Source: JBMNSK01 sp050945155 (GTDB lineage Bacteria > Actinomycetota > Coriobacteriia > Coriobacteriales > Eggerthellaceae). From it: a stretch of DNA of 14,791 nucleotides. Position numbers and translations under genes: made by a program. The notes under the pieces are model-generated. The model was given only the letters and a program-made list of their open reading frames with translations, had not been told where the DNA came from and made no database searches. Positions within the stretch are counted from its first letter, which is position 1. Each line of letters starts with the position of its first letter. The DNA lies in assembly GCA_050945155.1 (NCBI GenBank), contig JBMNSK010000034.1, positions 1 through 14,791 on the forward strand, given 5' to 3'. Of this stretch, positions 1-7,987 are shown piece after piece.

Positions 1-3000
1 GTCATTGGACAACATCGGTGCTATATCGTCCTCTTCCTCATCAAAGGCATCCACAGGCATATCCTGTACAAACTGCTTTGCAAGATTACGGATTATTCCG
101 GTCGTTTTTGCAGCATCCGCAATTGATGAGTAGCTAAACACATCCCGGCGAAGAGGTTTGTAGGCATAAAGCTCATCAGATGAACTTAAACCATCTTGGT
201 CTGTGGCAAGGAAAAACATCTGTTCATCCTCTGACTCTGCGGGTTCAATATCGTTTTCATCTATGGCTTGCGTGTCTTCAGAGACATCATCTTCATCGAC
301 AGACGCTGCATCTAGGTGGAGAGTTTCGGTAGCCACCAAACAAGAGTCATTGCGTCCAATGGTATAGAGCGGTTTGCTGAAGAAATCATCCGCTTCACAA
401 ACTGCTGTCTGAACCGCATGCATCAACTCAGATGTCGATGCACCCGAATCCTTCTTCAAGGTAACAGGGATAGATAAAATGACCGCCTCGCGTGCTCGCG
501 TGATAGCCACATACAAAAGCCGCTTAGCTTCTTCGTATTCTCCGAGGAATTCGTTTACTGCAATACCGAGTCGCCACGCAAGAGGTGTCTGAGCTTTGCT
601 GAGGTAGTCTTCAACTGCCTCAGATTCATCAAGTTCCTTTTCCGAAATGACATCGCGAAGCTTTCTTGCGCTCAAGGGTGAAAGAATACTTTTTTCTTTA
701 AAAGGATCGAGGGAACGGCCGGCATCTAAGCTGAGGTAGGTCTTGTCTTTGATTTGCGAGCTGAGAAGTTTAGAGGTTGATGGTTTGCCCTCCCGCATCT
801 CAGCAATGGCGACTATCGGAAACTCAAGCCCTTTTGAGGAATGGATGGACATGATGCGCACAAATCCATCCTCGGCAGCCGAAAGGGCTCCGGGAGCTTC
901 TTTCATTACGGCCAAGTCACCGCTAAAACGTTCAACAACACCAGCAGGGCCTAAATCCGTATTCTTTTCTATCTCCGCAATAAAACGAATTGCTTTGTAG
1001 GTATTGGCGGCTGCAGCCTGCCCCTGAGCACCTTCCTTTTCAAGTCGTGAAAGATAGCCGCTTTCAACCATGACATCCATAAGAAGGGTCGACAGAGGGC
1101 GCTTGCCGATATCTGCACAAGCCCGCTGCATAACTTCTGCAGCTCGTCTCAGACGCGGACTTATTTCAGGATGCGCTTCGTATTCGTTCATGAGGGCCAA
1201 AAATGCTCGTCCGAACTTCACCTTGGTAACAGCAGGAGATGTTTCAGAATCCTGTGCTTTCGCACCCTCTACCTGTTTCGAGCAAAGTTTTACAAGGTCA
1301 TCAGCTGGAAGACAAAAGATTGCACTGGTGAGGGTGGCAAAAAGTTCCGGTTCATCAAGGGGATTGACAAGCGTTCTTGCCAAACTTAAGACGTTTGCAC
1401 TTTCTGTTGTCTTGTTAAAAACTGAACCCTGAGCAACGACACATGAAAACCCTTCATTGCGCAGCGCTTGAGCATAAATTTCGGCATTGCCCATGGTCCC
1501 CAAAAGCAGAACCATTTCACCAGCATCATGGCCAAGACTGCGCAATCGAGCAAAATCTTTCGCAATGAGTGCCGCCTCTGCCCTACGTTGGTCTACTCGC
1601 AAAGACCCTCCCCGGCTCTTCCTCGTCACGAGGTTAATTTTGATACGCGCCTCGCCTTTATATGGATGAGTAACCAGGCTCTCGTCTCGACCATGTCGCA
1701 ACGACATAAAGTCTGAACCAAACATGGATGCTTGACTAAATACTGCATCAAGAAAGGTCAAGATATCGGCATGGCTGCGAAAGTTATCCGCAAGTCTCAT
1801 GATGGAGCTTGCATCCTGCGCTTCAAGACTCTTAACGTGACGGCGATAAACCTGCACATCAGCACCTCGGAAACGATAGATGCTCTGCTGTGCATCACCT
1901 ACCGTGCACAAACGCTCAGAAGCAGACCCCGACAGCCTTTTTACCATATCGACCTGCATCTGGCTGGTGTCTTGGAATTCGTCAACCATAACGAGGCGGA
2001 AAGCATTCGAGTATTCACGGGCAATCGCAGGATGCGTATCAAGAGCGCGGGATGCCAAGACTAAAAGGTCATCATTATCAAGCCAACCGTCAGCTGCTTT
2101 CAATTCCTGGTATCGACCAGCCGCCTTCTCTGCAAGCGACATGAGTTCAGAAAATACCGGTTCAGCCCATGCAAGGCGTGCCGTTTGTCCGAGCTCCTCA
2201 TATCGCTTCTTGTGGTTTTTCGCCTCTTTCCTAAAGTCTTTGGGACCGAAATTTGCAGGAGGCACCGGAAACTCATCCATGAGAACTAAAGCTTTAGAGC
2301 TGCCCACTCTCCCCTCAAGCTCTCCTGCTACTAATGCTTCCTGGGCCATCTGAAGGGCTTCATTGGTATCCTCAATCCACTCGTCTTTGCTCTTAGATGT
2401 TGATTTAGCACTCGAAGCAAGAGGCATGAACTCTTCAGCTTCTTCCATCAAAGCTCTCAGACAGTCCTGCGGCGTTGGCCCTTTCGGAGGAAGCAGAAGG
2501 TCTTGGAGTCCACCGGGATGAGAAGAAATAATGTGCATCAAAGTTGTGAGCATGTCCTGCACGTTAGTCGAATCGAATTCTCCCTGCTTTTGGACACGAA
2601 ATTCCGCAAAAACGAGGGCGGTTTCAGTGCCCGAAGCTGCGGCTTCGGCAAGTACCTCTTCGATGGCTTCTGCGCGCAAGTCTCGTTCAGCGCTTTCCTC
2701 TAAGATTTGAAATGAAGGGTCTATTTGCAGTTCGAGTGCATGGGCTCTCAAAATGCGAGCACAAGCTCCATGAATGGTGGTAATCCACGCATTATCAACC
2801 TTAAGCGCCTGTTCAATGCGGCCTTGAGAACGCAGTGCACCCTTAATGCGCGACTTGAGTTCGAAAGCTGCTTTGCGCGTAAAAGTAATAGCCATGACCT
2901 GGGAAATATCATCAACATAGCCCGTATTAAACGCATGCACAATACGTTGAGTCAGCGTATGCGTTTTTCCTGACCCAGCTCCCGCCGCAACAGCAATGGC

Positions 3001-3048
3001 CTTATCAAGTGTTTCAACACAGCGTTTTTGTCCTCGGGTAAGCGGCAT
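1..3048 (-). CDS. addA: AddA-type ATP-dependent helicase/nuclease subunit (UvrD/RecB superfamily 1), C-terminus outside window
   Basis: This is the helicase subunit of an AddAB-type double-strand-break repair enzyme, which unwinds and resects DNA ends for RecA loading. I translated 1,016 codons on the minus strand from the ATG at 3046-3048 to the window edge without a stop. Superfamily 1 helicase motifs appear in order: Walker A GAGSGKT (residues 23-29), a following AITFTRKAA block, Walker B VDEFQDTS (355-362), motif III GDAQQSIYRFRGAD (384-397), HSSKGLEF (736-743) and LLYVAITRARE (about 844-854). After about residue 895 the chain becomes very acidic. A C-terminal PD-(D/E)XK nuclease domain is expected, but it would lie left of position 1 and cannot be checked. 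The start is 2 bp after the addB stop. An AGGA ribosome binding site inside the end of addB (3055-3058) sits 6 nt before the ATG, so the two genes are co-transcribed and probably translationally coupled. A plain UvrD-like helicase is the alternative, but the addB partner argues against it. Confidence 0.9.
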   Translation of the reverse strand, partial: MPLTRGQKRCVETLDKAIAVAAGAGSGKTHTLTQRIVHAFNTGYVDDISQVMAITFTRKAAFELKSRIKGALRSQGRIEQALKVDNAWITTIHGACARILRAHALELQIDPSFQILEESAERDLRAEAIEEVLAEAAASGTETALVFAEFRVQKQGEFDSTNVQDMLTTLMHIISSHPGGLQDLLLPPKGPTPQDCLRALMEEAEEFMPLASSAKSTSKSKDEWIEDTNEALQMAQEALVAGELEGRVGSSKALVLMDEFPVPPANFGPKDFRKEAKNHKKRYEELGQTARLAWAEPVFSELMSLAEKAAGRYQELKAADGWLDNDDLLVLASRALDTHPAIAREYSNAFRLVMVDEFQDTSQMQVDMVKRLSGSASERLCTVGDAQQSIYRFRGADVQVYRRHVKSLEAQDASSIMRLADNFRSHADILTFLDAVFSQASMFGSDFMSLRHGRDESLVTHPYKGEARIKINLVTRKSRGGSLRVDQRRAEAALIAKDFARLRSLGHDAGEMVLLLGTMGNAEIYAQALRNEGFSCVVAQGSVFNKTTESANVLSLARTLVNPLDEPELFATLTSAIFCLPADDLVKLCSKQVEGAKAQDSETSPAVTKVKFGRAFLALMNEYEAHPEISPRLRRAAEVMQRACADIGKRPLSTLLMDVMVESGYLSRLEKEGAQGQAAAANTYKAIRFIAEIEKNTDLGPAGVVERFSGDLAVMKEAPGALSAAEDGFVRIMSIHSSKGLEFPIVAIAEMREGKPSTSKLLSSQIKDKTYLSLDAGRSLDPFKEKSILSPLSARKLRDVISEKELDESEAVEDYLSKAQTPLAWRLGIAVNEFLGEYEEAKRLLYVAITRAREAVILSIPVTLKKDSGASTSELMHAVQTAVCEADDFFSKPLYTIGRNDSCLVATETLHLDAASVDEDDVSEDTQAIDENDIEPAESEDEQMFFLATDQDGLSSSDELYAYKPLRRDVFSYSSIADAAKTTGIIRNLAKQFVQDMPVDAFDEEEDDIAPMLSND

Positions 3049-3050
3049 AC

Positions 3051-5852
3051 CTATTCCTGCGCCTCCTCAGGGTCTTCCTCTAAGCTTTCAAAGACCACGG
3101 GCTCAAGTGGTACAGCACCTGCCACAAGCTGATCAAGTGCTTCTGCAATTCGTTCTTCCGTATAGTCGAGCACATCAGAAAATGTCATCGAATCATCAGG
3201 CATGCAGGCACAATCTTTATGGTGCATATGTGGAAGTGATTGTTTGCCAAGAATTCGTGCGTCATAAGAACCGCTTAACCTAAACGGTTTGGAATAAGTA
3301 ACGTAAAGAGCACCGACAATATTAAGCCCCAGTTTACGCTTGATTGCCTGGGCATAAACTCGAGTCTGAACTTTTCCAAGATTGTCTGCAGATATCGCGG
3401 TGCGCGTATAATCTTTTGAGACCGAACCCTTATAGTCAATGATGACCGCATGCCCAGCATCATCAACATCGATTCGGTCGACTTTACCCACAAGCCGACA
3501 CCCTGCATAGTCAATACCATCATCAGGCTTTATTTCATATTCGAGGTAGGCTGGATGAAACTCCGGCAGAAACTTAGCCTCGTAGGTAAGAAAAGCGCGA
3601 AGGTTTTCCGCTGCCTGGTCGCGTTCGCGCCGTTCAAGTTCTGTGAGAGGGATATACCTGCCAGAACCGGGTTCAAGCTTGACCTGGTCTGCCATTACTT
3701 CCTCAAGCGTTGCATCCATAATTCTTTTTGCAGCATCGAGATTCTCTTTGTTTACCTTTTGGAATCCTTCACTTTGAAAGCGCTTGTAAAAATTTTGAAG
3801 AACCCGGTGGGCGAAAACTCCACGCTCAAGCGGTCCAAAACCCTCGTCGATAGCGCGTGCGCCTATGCGGTAATTGGCAAACCACCCATAGGGACTTTCT
3901 AAGTACTGCTCTATCTGAGATGGCGAAATAATCAGCTTTCCATCTGCATAGGCAGATACCAGATTCCGCCTAACAAGCCCCCGATTCTCCGGAGCAATAA
4001 AATCGGGGCTGGTAGCAAGGAGCAGTGACCCCTCTTGACTGCTTTTCCCCGGTCGTGCATTTTCATACAGAAGACCTTCCCCGCGATTAACGATGTACGG
4101 CAAAAAGATTTTCGGCAGGATATAGGTTTCATCAACCTCAAGAGGATCTGATGGATCTGCACGGTAGCAGTCGAGAAACTCCTCCAAAACCGCAGCTGGA
4201 TAGGTAGCTGTCGCATTCTTATCGTTAAGCGACCGCTCAATAACAAGATGCGAACTTGGGAGCTTCACCAGTGACTTGAACCGCAGACGCGCACGGTTTA
4301 GGACCGTGTGGTCGTTTTCAATTCCAATGCGCCGCGCGAGTGTTACCGCCGCATTTTCTGGGTCTTGAACGGGAAAGTTTTCGTTATTCAAATCGCAGAG
4401 AATAAGTGTCGAGCAGCTCTGCGGTCCTTGCTTTACCGCTTGGTCCTGCGTCGTGAAAACTACCCGCGGATTATCGTTGAGAGCTGCCGAATACGACAAG
4501 CGAGAGCGGCTTAACACATCACTGAAGTCCGTAAGATGAACGCCTAGTAAGCGTGCTGCCTCGGAATAGGTGTAAAGAAGAGAAAGTGCGGCAAGCTGCT
4601 CTGTCTTCCAAGCTCCGCTCTTTTGCTCTAGTGCTCGTATATGCTCGCTCAAATAGGAAATAAGCACATCAGCATCTGCGTCCTCGGCAAGTTCTACCAT
4701 GTAGGACAAGGTTTCATTGCGCGCCTGAAGCTGTGCAAAAACCTCTGAGAGATGGGCGGTTCTATCAATACGAAGTGCCGCATTTATCATGTAGGTATCG
4801 TTGTGCGCAATACCCAAAATATCCGAATAAAGCAGGTCAGTGAGGTCAGAGATGGCTGGTTCTTCCAGTGTAAGACAGCGCACAATAGCAAAGTACGTAC
4901 GGCCGAAATCTGTTTTACCGAAGAATCGAGATGCTTGACAAGCTGCATCAATACCAGCTTGTGCAAACGCATCAACTAAGTCTTCAAAATAGGCCTGAGG
5001 TTCATAGGCTGCAATAAGAAAAGTCTCATCATCCGGCGCAGTGCTTATCAAATCATAAAGAAGGGCGGAGGCCGCATGCTGCCCGGAGGGGAAAGCAAAA
5101 CGAAAATCGAGGTTTTTTGGAGCAGGCTCAATCCCGGTGTCTTTTAAAGCCTCAAGTGAAGTCTTGTCTAAAACAAGATTCTCACAGCGGTCAAAGAACT
5201 GCTCTTCTTGAAGGGTCAAAGGTCGGTGAAGCTTCAAATCTATAAGGTAGGGCTCAGGAAAGATTTCTGAGGCCTGATCTGCCAAAAGCTCACAGGCATC
5301 TCCCAACTCAATGAGATTACGTGTAGAAATAAAGTCCTCATATATCGCCATATAGGCAAGAAATGCCTCTTCTTCTTCCGAAAGCGCGCCCAAAGGCTCT
5401 TGGTGCCTTAAGGCAAAAATTGTCTCCTTGAACCGCGATAGGCCCGCATAGTGTCTCAGAAAACCGGAAGCCATATCGACAATATGAAGGCTCGTATTCA
5501 GGTGGCGAGTTTTGCTTACAAGGAAGGAAAGTTCATCTGTCTGTTTCATTGCCGCAAACGCAGAATAAAAATCTTTTTCATTGCAATGTTTGTCCGTTAA
5601 GACCTGCGCAAGAGCAGAAAGGGCAACGAGGCGTTCAGCCGAACTGATAATTTTCTTTCCGTTTCCGTAGAGCTCCCAGAGATCTTTAATGAACGAAGGA
5701 AAGGTATGCGCGTGCTGGGAAAAAATTCCCGATTTGCTTTGAGCAGCAGCAACCTTCCTCGCATTCAGCAAGTCGGCATAGCTGGAAAATAGGAGTAAAT
5801 CTGCTTCCTGTGAAGGGTGCGCTGCGGCAGTATTTTTATTCATTTTACCCAT
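3051..5852 (-). CDS. addB: AddB-like PD-(D/E)XK nuclease / inactivated helicase subunit
   Basis: This 933-residue protein is the partner of the downstream AddA helicase in end resection and recombinational repair. The first roughly 640 residues form a divergent helicase-like region with no visible Walker A P-loop. The C-terminal nuclease domain is clear: GVFAH with His682, the GKVDRID segment with Asp792, IIDYKG with Asp806 and Lys808, and QTRVY with Gln829 and Tyr833. In typical AddB proteins this domain opens with a Cys-Pro-Phe motif and ends with a cluster of three Cys that bind a 4Fe-4S cluster. Here the opening motif reads ESPYGWF with Ser653, and the last 50 residues contain no Cys. I chose the ATG at 5850-5852. 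An in-frame ATG three codons later (5841-5843) is possible, and neither has a good ribosome binding site. A -10-like TACAAT 6 nt upstream fits leaderless translation from the first ATG. The gene may also be listed simply as a PD-(D/E)XK nuclease family protein. Confidence 0.85.
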   Translation of the reverse strand: MGKMNKNTAAAHPSQEADLLLFSSYADLLNARKVAAAQSKSGIFSQHAHTFPSFIKDLWELYGNGKKIISSAERLVALSALAQVLTDKHCNEKDFYSAFAAMKQTDELSFLVSKTRHLNTSLHIVDMASGFLRHYAGLSRFKETIFALRHQEPLGALSEEEEAFLAYMAIYEDFISTRNLIELGDACELLADQASEIFPEPYLIDLKLHRPLTLQEEQFFDRCENLVLDKTSLEALKDTGIEPAPKNLDFRFAFPSGQHAASALLYDLISTAPDDETFLIAAYEPQAYFEDLVDAFAQAGIDAACQASRFFGKTDFGRTYFAIVRCLTLEEPAISDLTDLLYSDILGIAHNDTYMINAALRIDRTAHLSEVFAQLQARNETLSYMVELAEDADADVLISYLSEHIRALEQKSGAWKTEQLAALSLLYTYSEAARLLGVHLTDFSDVLSRSRLSYSAALNDNPRVVFTTQDQAVKQGPQSCSTLILCDLNNENFPVQDPENAAVTLARRIGIENDHTVLNRARLRFKSLVKLPSSHLVIERSLNDKNATATYPAAVLEEFLDCYRADPSDPLEVDETYILPKIFLPYIVNRGEGLLYENARPGKSSQEGSLLLATSPDFIAPENRGLVRRNLVSAYADGKLIISPSQIEQYLESPYGWFANYRIGARAIDEGFGPLERGVFAHRVLQNFYKRFQSEGFQKVNKENLDAAKRIMDATLEEVMADQVKLEPGSGRYIPLTELERRERDQAAENLRAFLTYEAKFLPEFHPAYLEYEIKPDDGIDYAGCRLVGKVDRIDVDDAGHAVIIDYKGSVSKDYTRTAISADNLGKVQTRVYAQAIKRKLGLNIVGALYVTYSKPFRLSGSYDARILGKQSLPHMHHKDCACMPDDSMTFSDVLDYTEERIAEALDQLVAGAVPLEPVVFESLEEDPEEAQE

Positions 5853-5858
5853 ACAGAT

Positions 5859-5864
5859 ATTGTA
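5859..5864 (-). promoter_or_regulatory. Candidate -10 element for a leaderless addBA transcript
   Basis: On the minus strand TACAAT ends 6 nt before the first addB ATG, so initiation about 7 nt downstream would place +1 at or next to the start codon. No Shine-Dalgarno sequence precedes that ATG, which fits leaderless mRNAs as known in actinobacteria. No recognisable -35 hexamer lies at 16-18 bp. The call rests on the hexamer and its position only. Confidence 0.35.
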
Positions 5865-5978
5865 CCCATTAGTTTTGCGGTCCCGCTGAGTTTTCTCCCT
5901 CCCCTCTTGGAATTCCTCAGGTCATCGACAAGAAAGGGCTCTTTCCAAGAATTTACAATGCATCGTATGTCTTTAGGG

Positions 5979-6007
5979 TATAGTGGTAGAAATACGTCGC
6001 AAGGGGA
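5979..6007 (+). promoter_or_regulatory. Candidate -10 box and ribosome binding site of the aminotransferase gene
   Basis: TATAGT at 5979-5984 resembles a -10 box. TTTACA at 5952-5957 resembles a -35 box but sits 21 bp away, longer than the usual 16-18 bp, so the promoter call is weak. The ribosome binding site is convincing: AAGGGGA at 6001-6007 lies 6 nt before the ATG at 6014 and fixes that start. Confidence 0.4.
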
Positions 6008-6013
6008 AGCAAT

Positions 6014-7171
6014 ATGCACAATTTATCACACCGAACTGCGCGTTTTACTGACTCTGTCATTCGTCGCATGACGCGCATTGCCAACGAATATGATGCCATC
6101 AACTTGTCGCAAGGTTTCCCGGATTTTAATCCACCTCAAATTCTGATGGATAGTCTCGAGAGCATCGCCCAACAACCCTACCACCAGTATTCGGTTACCT
6201 GGGGTGCTCAGAATTTTCGTGAAGCAGTAGCGGCAAAGCAAAGCCGTTTCACCGGGTTGTCAATCGATGCCAATGAAAACGTTGTCATTACCTGCGGTAG
6301 CACCGAAGCGATGCTTTGCGCAGTTTTAAGCGTAACCGACCCAGGCGACAAGATTATTATCTTTAGTCCCTTCTATGAGAACTACCAAGCCGATGCGATT
6401 TTGGCCGGTGCTGAACCTATTTTTGTTCCCCTTGTTCCGCCTGAGTATTCTTTTGACGAAGAGATTCTCGAGGAAGCGTTTATGCAAGATGCAAAGGCGC
6501 TCATCCTCTGCAACCCATCTAACCCAAGCGGCAAAGTGTTTACGCGCAGCGAGCTCGAAACCATTGCTAATCTCGCGGAAAAATACAACACCTATATCAT
6601 CACTGATGAAGTGTATGAGCATATGGTGTACGCCCCCTTTAGACATATTTACTTCAGCGCACTCCCTGGAATGTGGGAGCGGACCATTACCTGCAGTAGC
6701 CTGTCGAAAACCTATTCGATTACCGGATGGCGCCTGGGCTACACCATTGCACCTGCCCATATCACCGACCGCCTTAAGAAGGTCCATGACTTTCTTACCG
6801 TCGGTGCTCCAGCCCCGCTACAACAAGCAGCTATTTGTGCCCTGAAGTCAAAGCAGACCTACTACGACGACTTTATCGATATGTATACCAAGAAGCGCAA
6901 TCTCTTCCTCGACGGCCTCGACACGATTGGGCTTAAACACAACGTGCCACAAGGCGCATACTACGTCATGGTTGATATCGAGGAATTCGGCTATGAGTCC
7001 GACCTAGTCTTTTGTGAGGAAATGTGCAAGCGCGTCGGCGTTGCTGCCGTCCCCGGCTCAAGCTTCTTTAGAGGACCAATTCACAACTACATCCGTCTTA
7101 ACTATGCGAAAAAAGAAGAGACCATCAACGAGGTTATCAATCGTTTAGGAAAACTCAAAGACGTCATGTAG
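6014..7171 (+). CDS. PLP-dependent class I/II aminotransferase
   Basis: This is a 385-residue fold-type I aminotransferase, the normal length for the family, and likely a cytosolic enzyme moving amino groups between an amino acid and a 2-oxo acid. Visible family features are NLSQGFPDF (30-38) near the N-terminus, YHQYSVTWG (56-64), the cofactor-contacting NPSNPSG (167-173), TDEVYEHMVY with Asp198 and Tyr201 for the pyridine ring, and SSLSKTYSITGWRLGY, in which Lys232 should form the Schiff base. Arg361 in YIRLNY should bind the substrate carboxylate. No signal peptide or membrane segment is visible. The overall look is that of the aspartate/methionine/kynurenine group, but the substrate cannot be read from the sequence, so I give no gene symbol. 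The start has a good ribosome binding site 6 nt upstream. The gene stands alone, diverges from addB and converges on ecfT with 9 bp between stop codons. Confidence 0.9.
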   Translation: MHNLSHRTARFTDSVIRRMTRIANEYDAINLSQGFPDFNPPQILMDSLESIAQQPYHQYSVTWGAQNFREAVAAKQSRFTGLSIDANENVVITCGSTEAMLCAVLSVTDPGDKIIIFSPFYENYQADAILAGAEPIFVPLVPPEYSFDEEILEEAFMQDAKALILCNPSNPSGKVFTRSELETIANLAEKYNTYIITDEVYEHMVYAPFRHIYFSALPGMWERTITCSSLSKTYSITGWRLGYTIAPAHITDRLKKVHDFLTVGAPAPLQQAAICALKSKQTYYDDFIDMYTKKRNLFLDGLDTIGLKHNVPQGAYYVMVDIEEFGYESDLVFCEEMCKRVGVAAVPGSSFFRGPIHNYIRLNYAKKEETINEVINRLGKLKDVM

Positions 7172-7187
7172 TCTGAGATTTTAGACT
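7170..7187. terminator. Short inverted repeat at the aminotransferase/ecfT convergence
   Basis: AGTCT (7170-7174) and AGACT (7183-7187) form a 5-bp stem around an 8-nt loop spanning both stop codons. There is no long U-tract on either side, so any terminator function for the two converging transcripts is a weak inference based mainly on location. Confidence 0.25.
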
Positions 7188-7987
7188 GTCAATAAATTGG
7201 CAAAGACAATGCAGGCGCACATGATGATAACGCCCAAGGTTGCTATCTTATCGATGCGTCCAAGGTAGTGAGGCCTCAGCTTCGTGCGGTGATCCCCGCC
7301 GTGGTAGCACCGGGCATCCATTGCTTGGGCAAGCACATGCGCGTGGCTGAAAGCACTCGCAAACAGCGGCACGATAAATGATGACATGATGCCGAGCCCC
7401 TTCTTTCTCATGCTGAGTTTAAAACGAGCACCGCGGCTTGTCTGCGCATGATAAATCACGCGAAATTCTTGAGCGAACTGCGGCGTAAAGCGCAGAGCAA
7501 TACTCATCATCATGCTCAGTTCATGTGCAGGAACCCCGAAACGTTTGAATGGAGAAAGAAGCTTTTCGAAGGCGTCAGCAATCTCTAAGAGTGGTGTCGT
7601 CATCGTAAGGAGAGTGACGCTTAGAAGCAATAGCAAGAGCCTTAAGCTTATAAAAACGGCCTGGTAGAGACCTTGAGCACTGATACAAAGAATAGTCCAA
7701 CTCCAAAGCACTGGCCCACCCTGAACGAAAAAGAGATTCAGAATAGCCGTAATAATGATGATAAATAAGAGCGGGACAATAGCGCGAAGAGCCTGCGAAA
7801 AAGGGATGTCTGCAATCTTAAAGAAAGCAATCATAAAAATGATGCAGACACCCAAACTGAGAAAAGTCGCGGCAAGAAAGATATTGACCATAAGGAAGAG
7901 GGACAAAAGAATCTTTGCCCGTGCGTCCATATGGTGAATGGGGCTTGAGCCAGGCCAGTAGCGTCCGATGACCTTAGCATCAAACAT
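7181..7987 (-). CDS. ecfT: ECF transporter membrane coupling protein EcfT
   Basis: This 268-residue transmembrane protein of an energy-coupling factor (ECF) vitamin importer couples the two ATPases to the substrate-binding S component. Family hallmarks are the N-terminal GRYWPGSSPIHHMDARAKI region (8-26), several hydrophobic membrane segments between about 27 and 130, and the cytoplasmic coupling helices with RGARF (185-189) and AMDARCYHGG (222-231). The second motif usually reads Ala-Arg-Gly in this family; here the Gly is Cys227. A last hydrophobic segment closes the protein (about 249-265). I chose the ATG at 7985-7987, which overlaps the ecfA2 stop by 8 nt and has a CAGGA ribosome binding site 5 nt upstream (7993-7997). 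An in-frame ATG at 8053 would add 22 residues unlike any EcfT start. It is the last gene of the ribU operon. Confidence 0.93.
   Translation of the reverse strand: MFDAKVIGRYWPGSSPIHHMDARAKILLSLFLMVNIFLAATFLSLGVCIIFMIAFFKIADIPFSQALRAIVPLLFIIIITAILNLFFVQGGPVLWSWTILCISAQGLYQAVFISLRLLLLLLSVTLLTMTTPLLEIADAFEKLLSPFKRFGVPAHELSMMMSIALRFTPQFAQEFRVIYHAQTSRGARFKLSMRKKGLGIMSSFIVPLFASAFSHAHVLAQAMDARCYHGGDHRTKLRPHYLGRIDKIATLGVIIMCACIVFANLLTV

Noticed and set aside
1070..2353. Several overlapping plus-strand open frames opposite addA
   Set aside because: Their translations show no family features, while the opposite strand encodes the full ordered set of helicase motifs.
5932..5945. Small hairpin GAAAG/CTTTC in the addB-aminotransferase intergenic region
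   Set aside because: The stem is only 5 bp, with no U-tract and no clear role; it could be chance.
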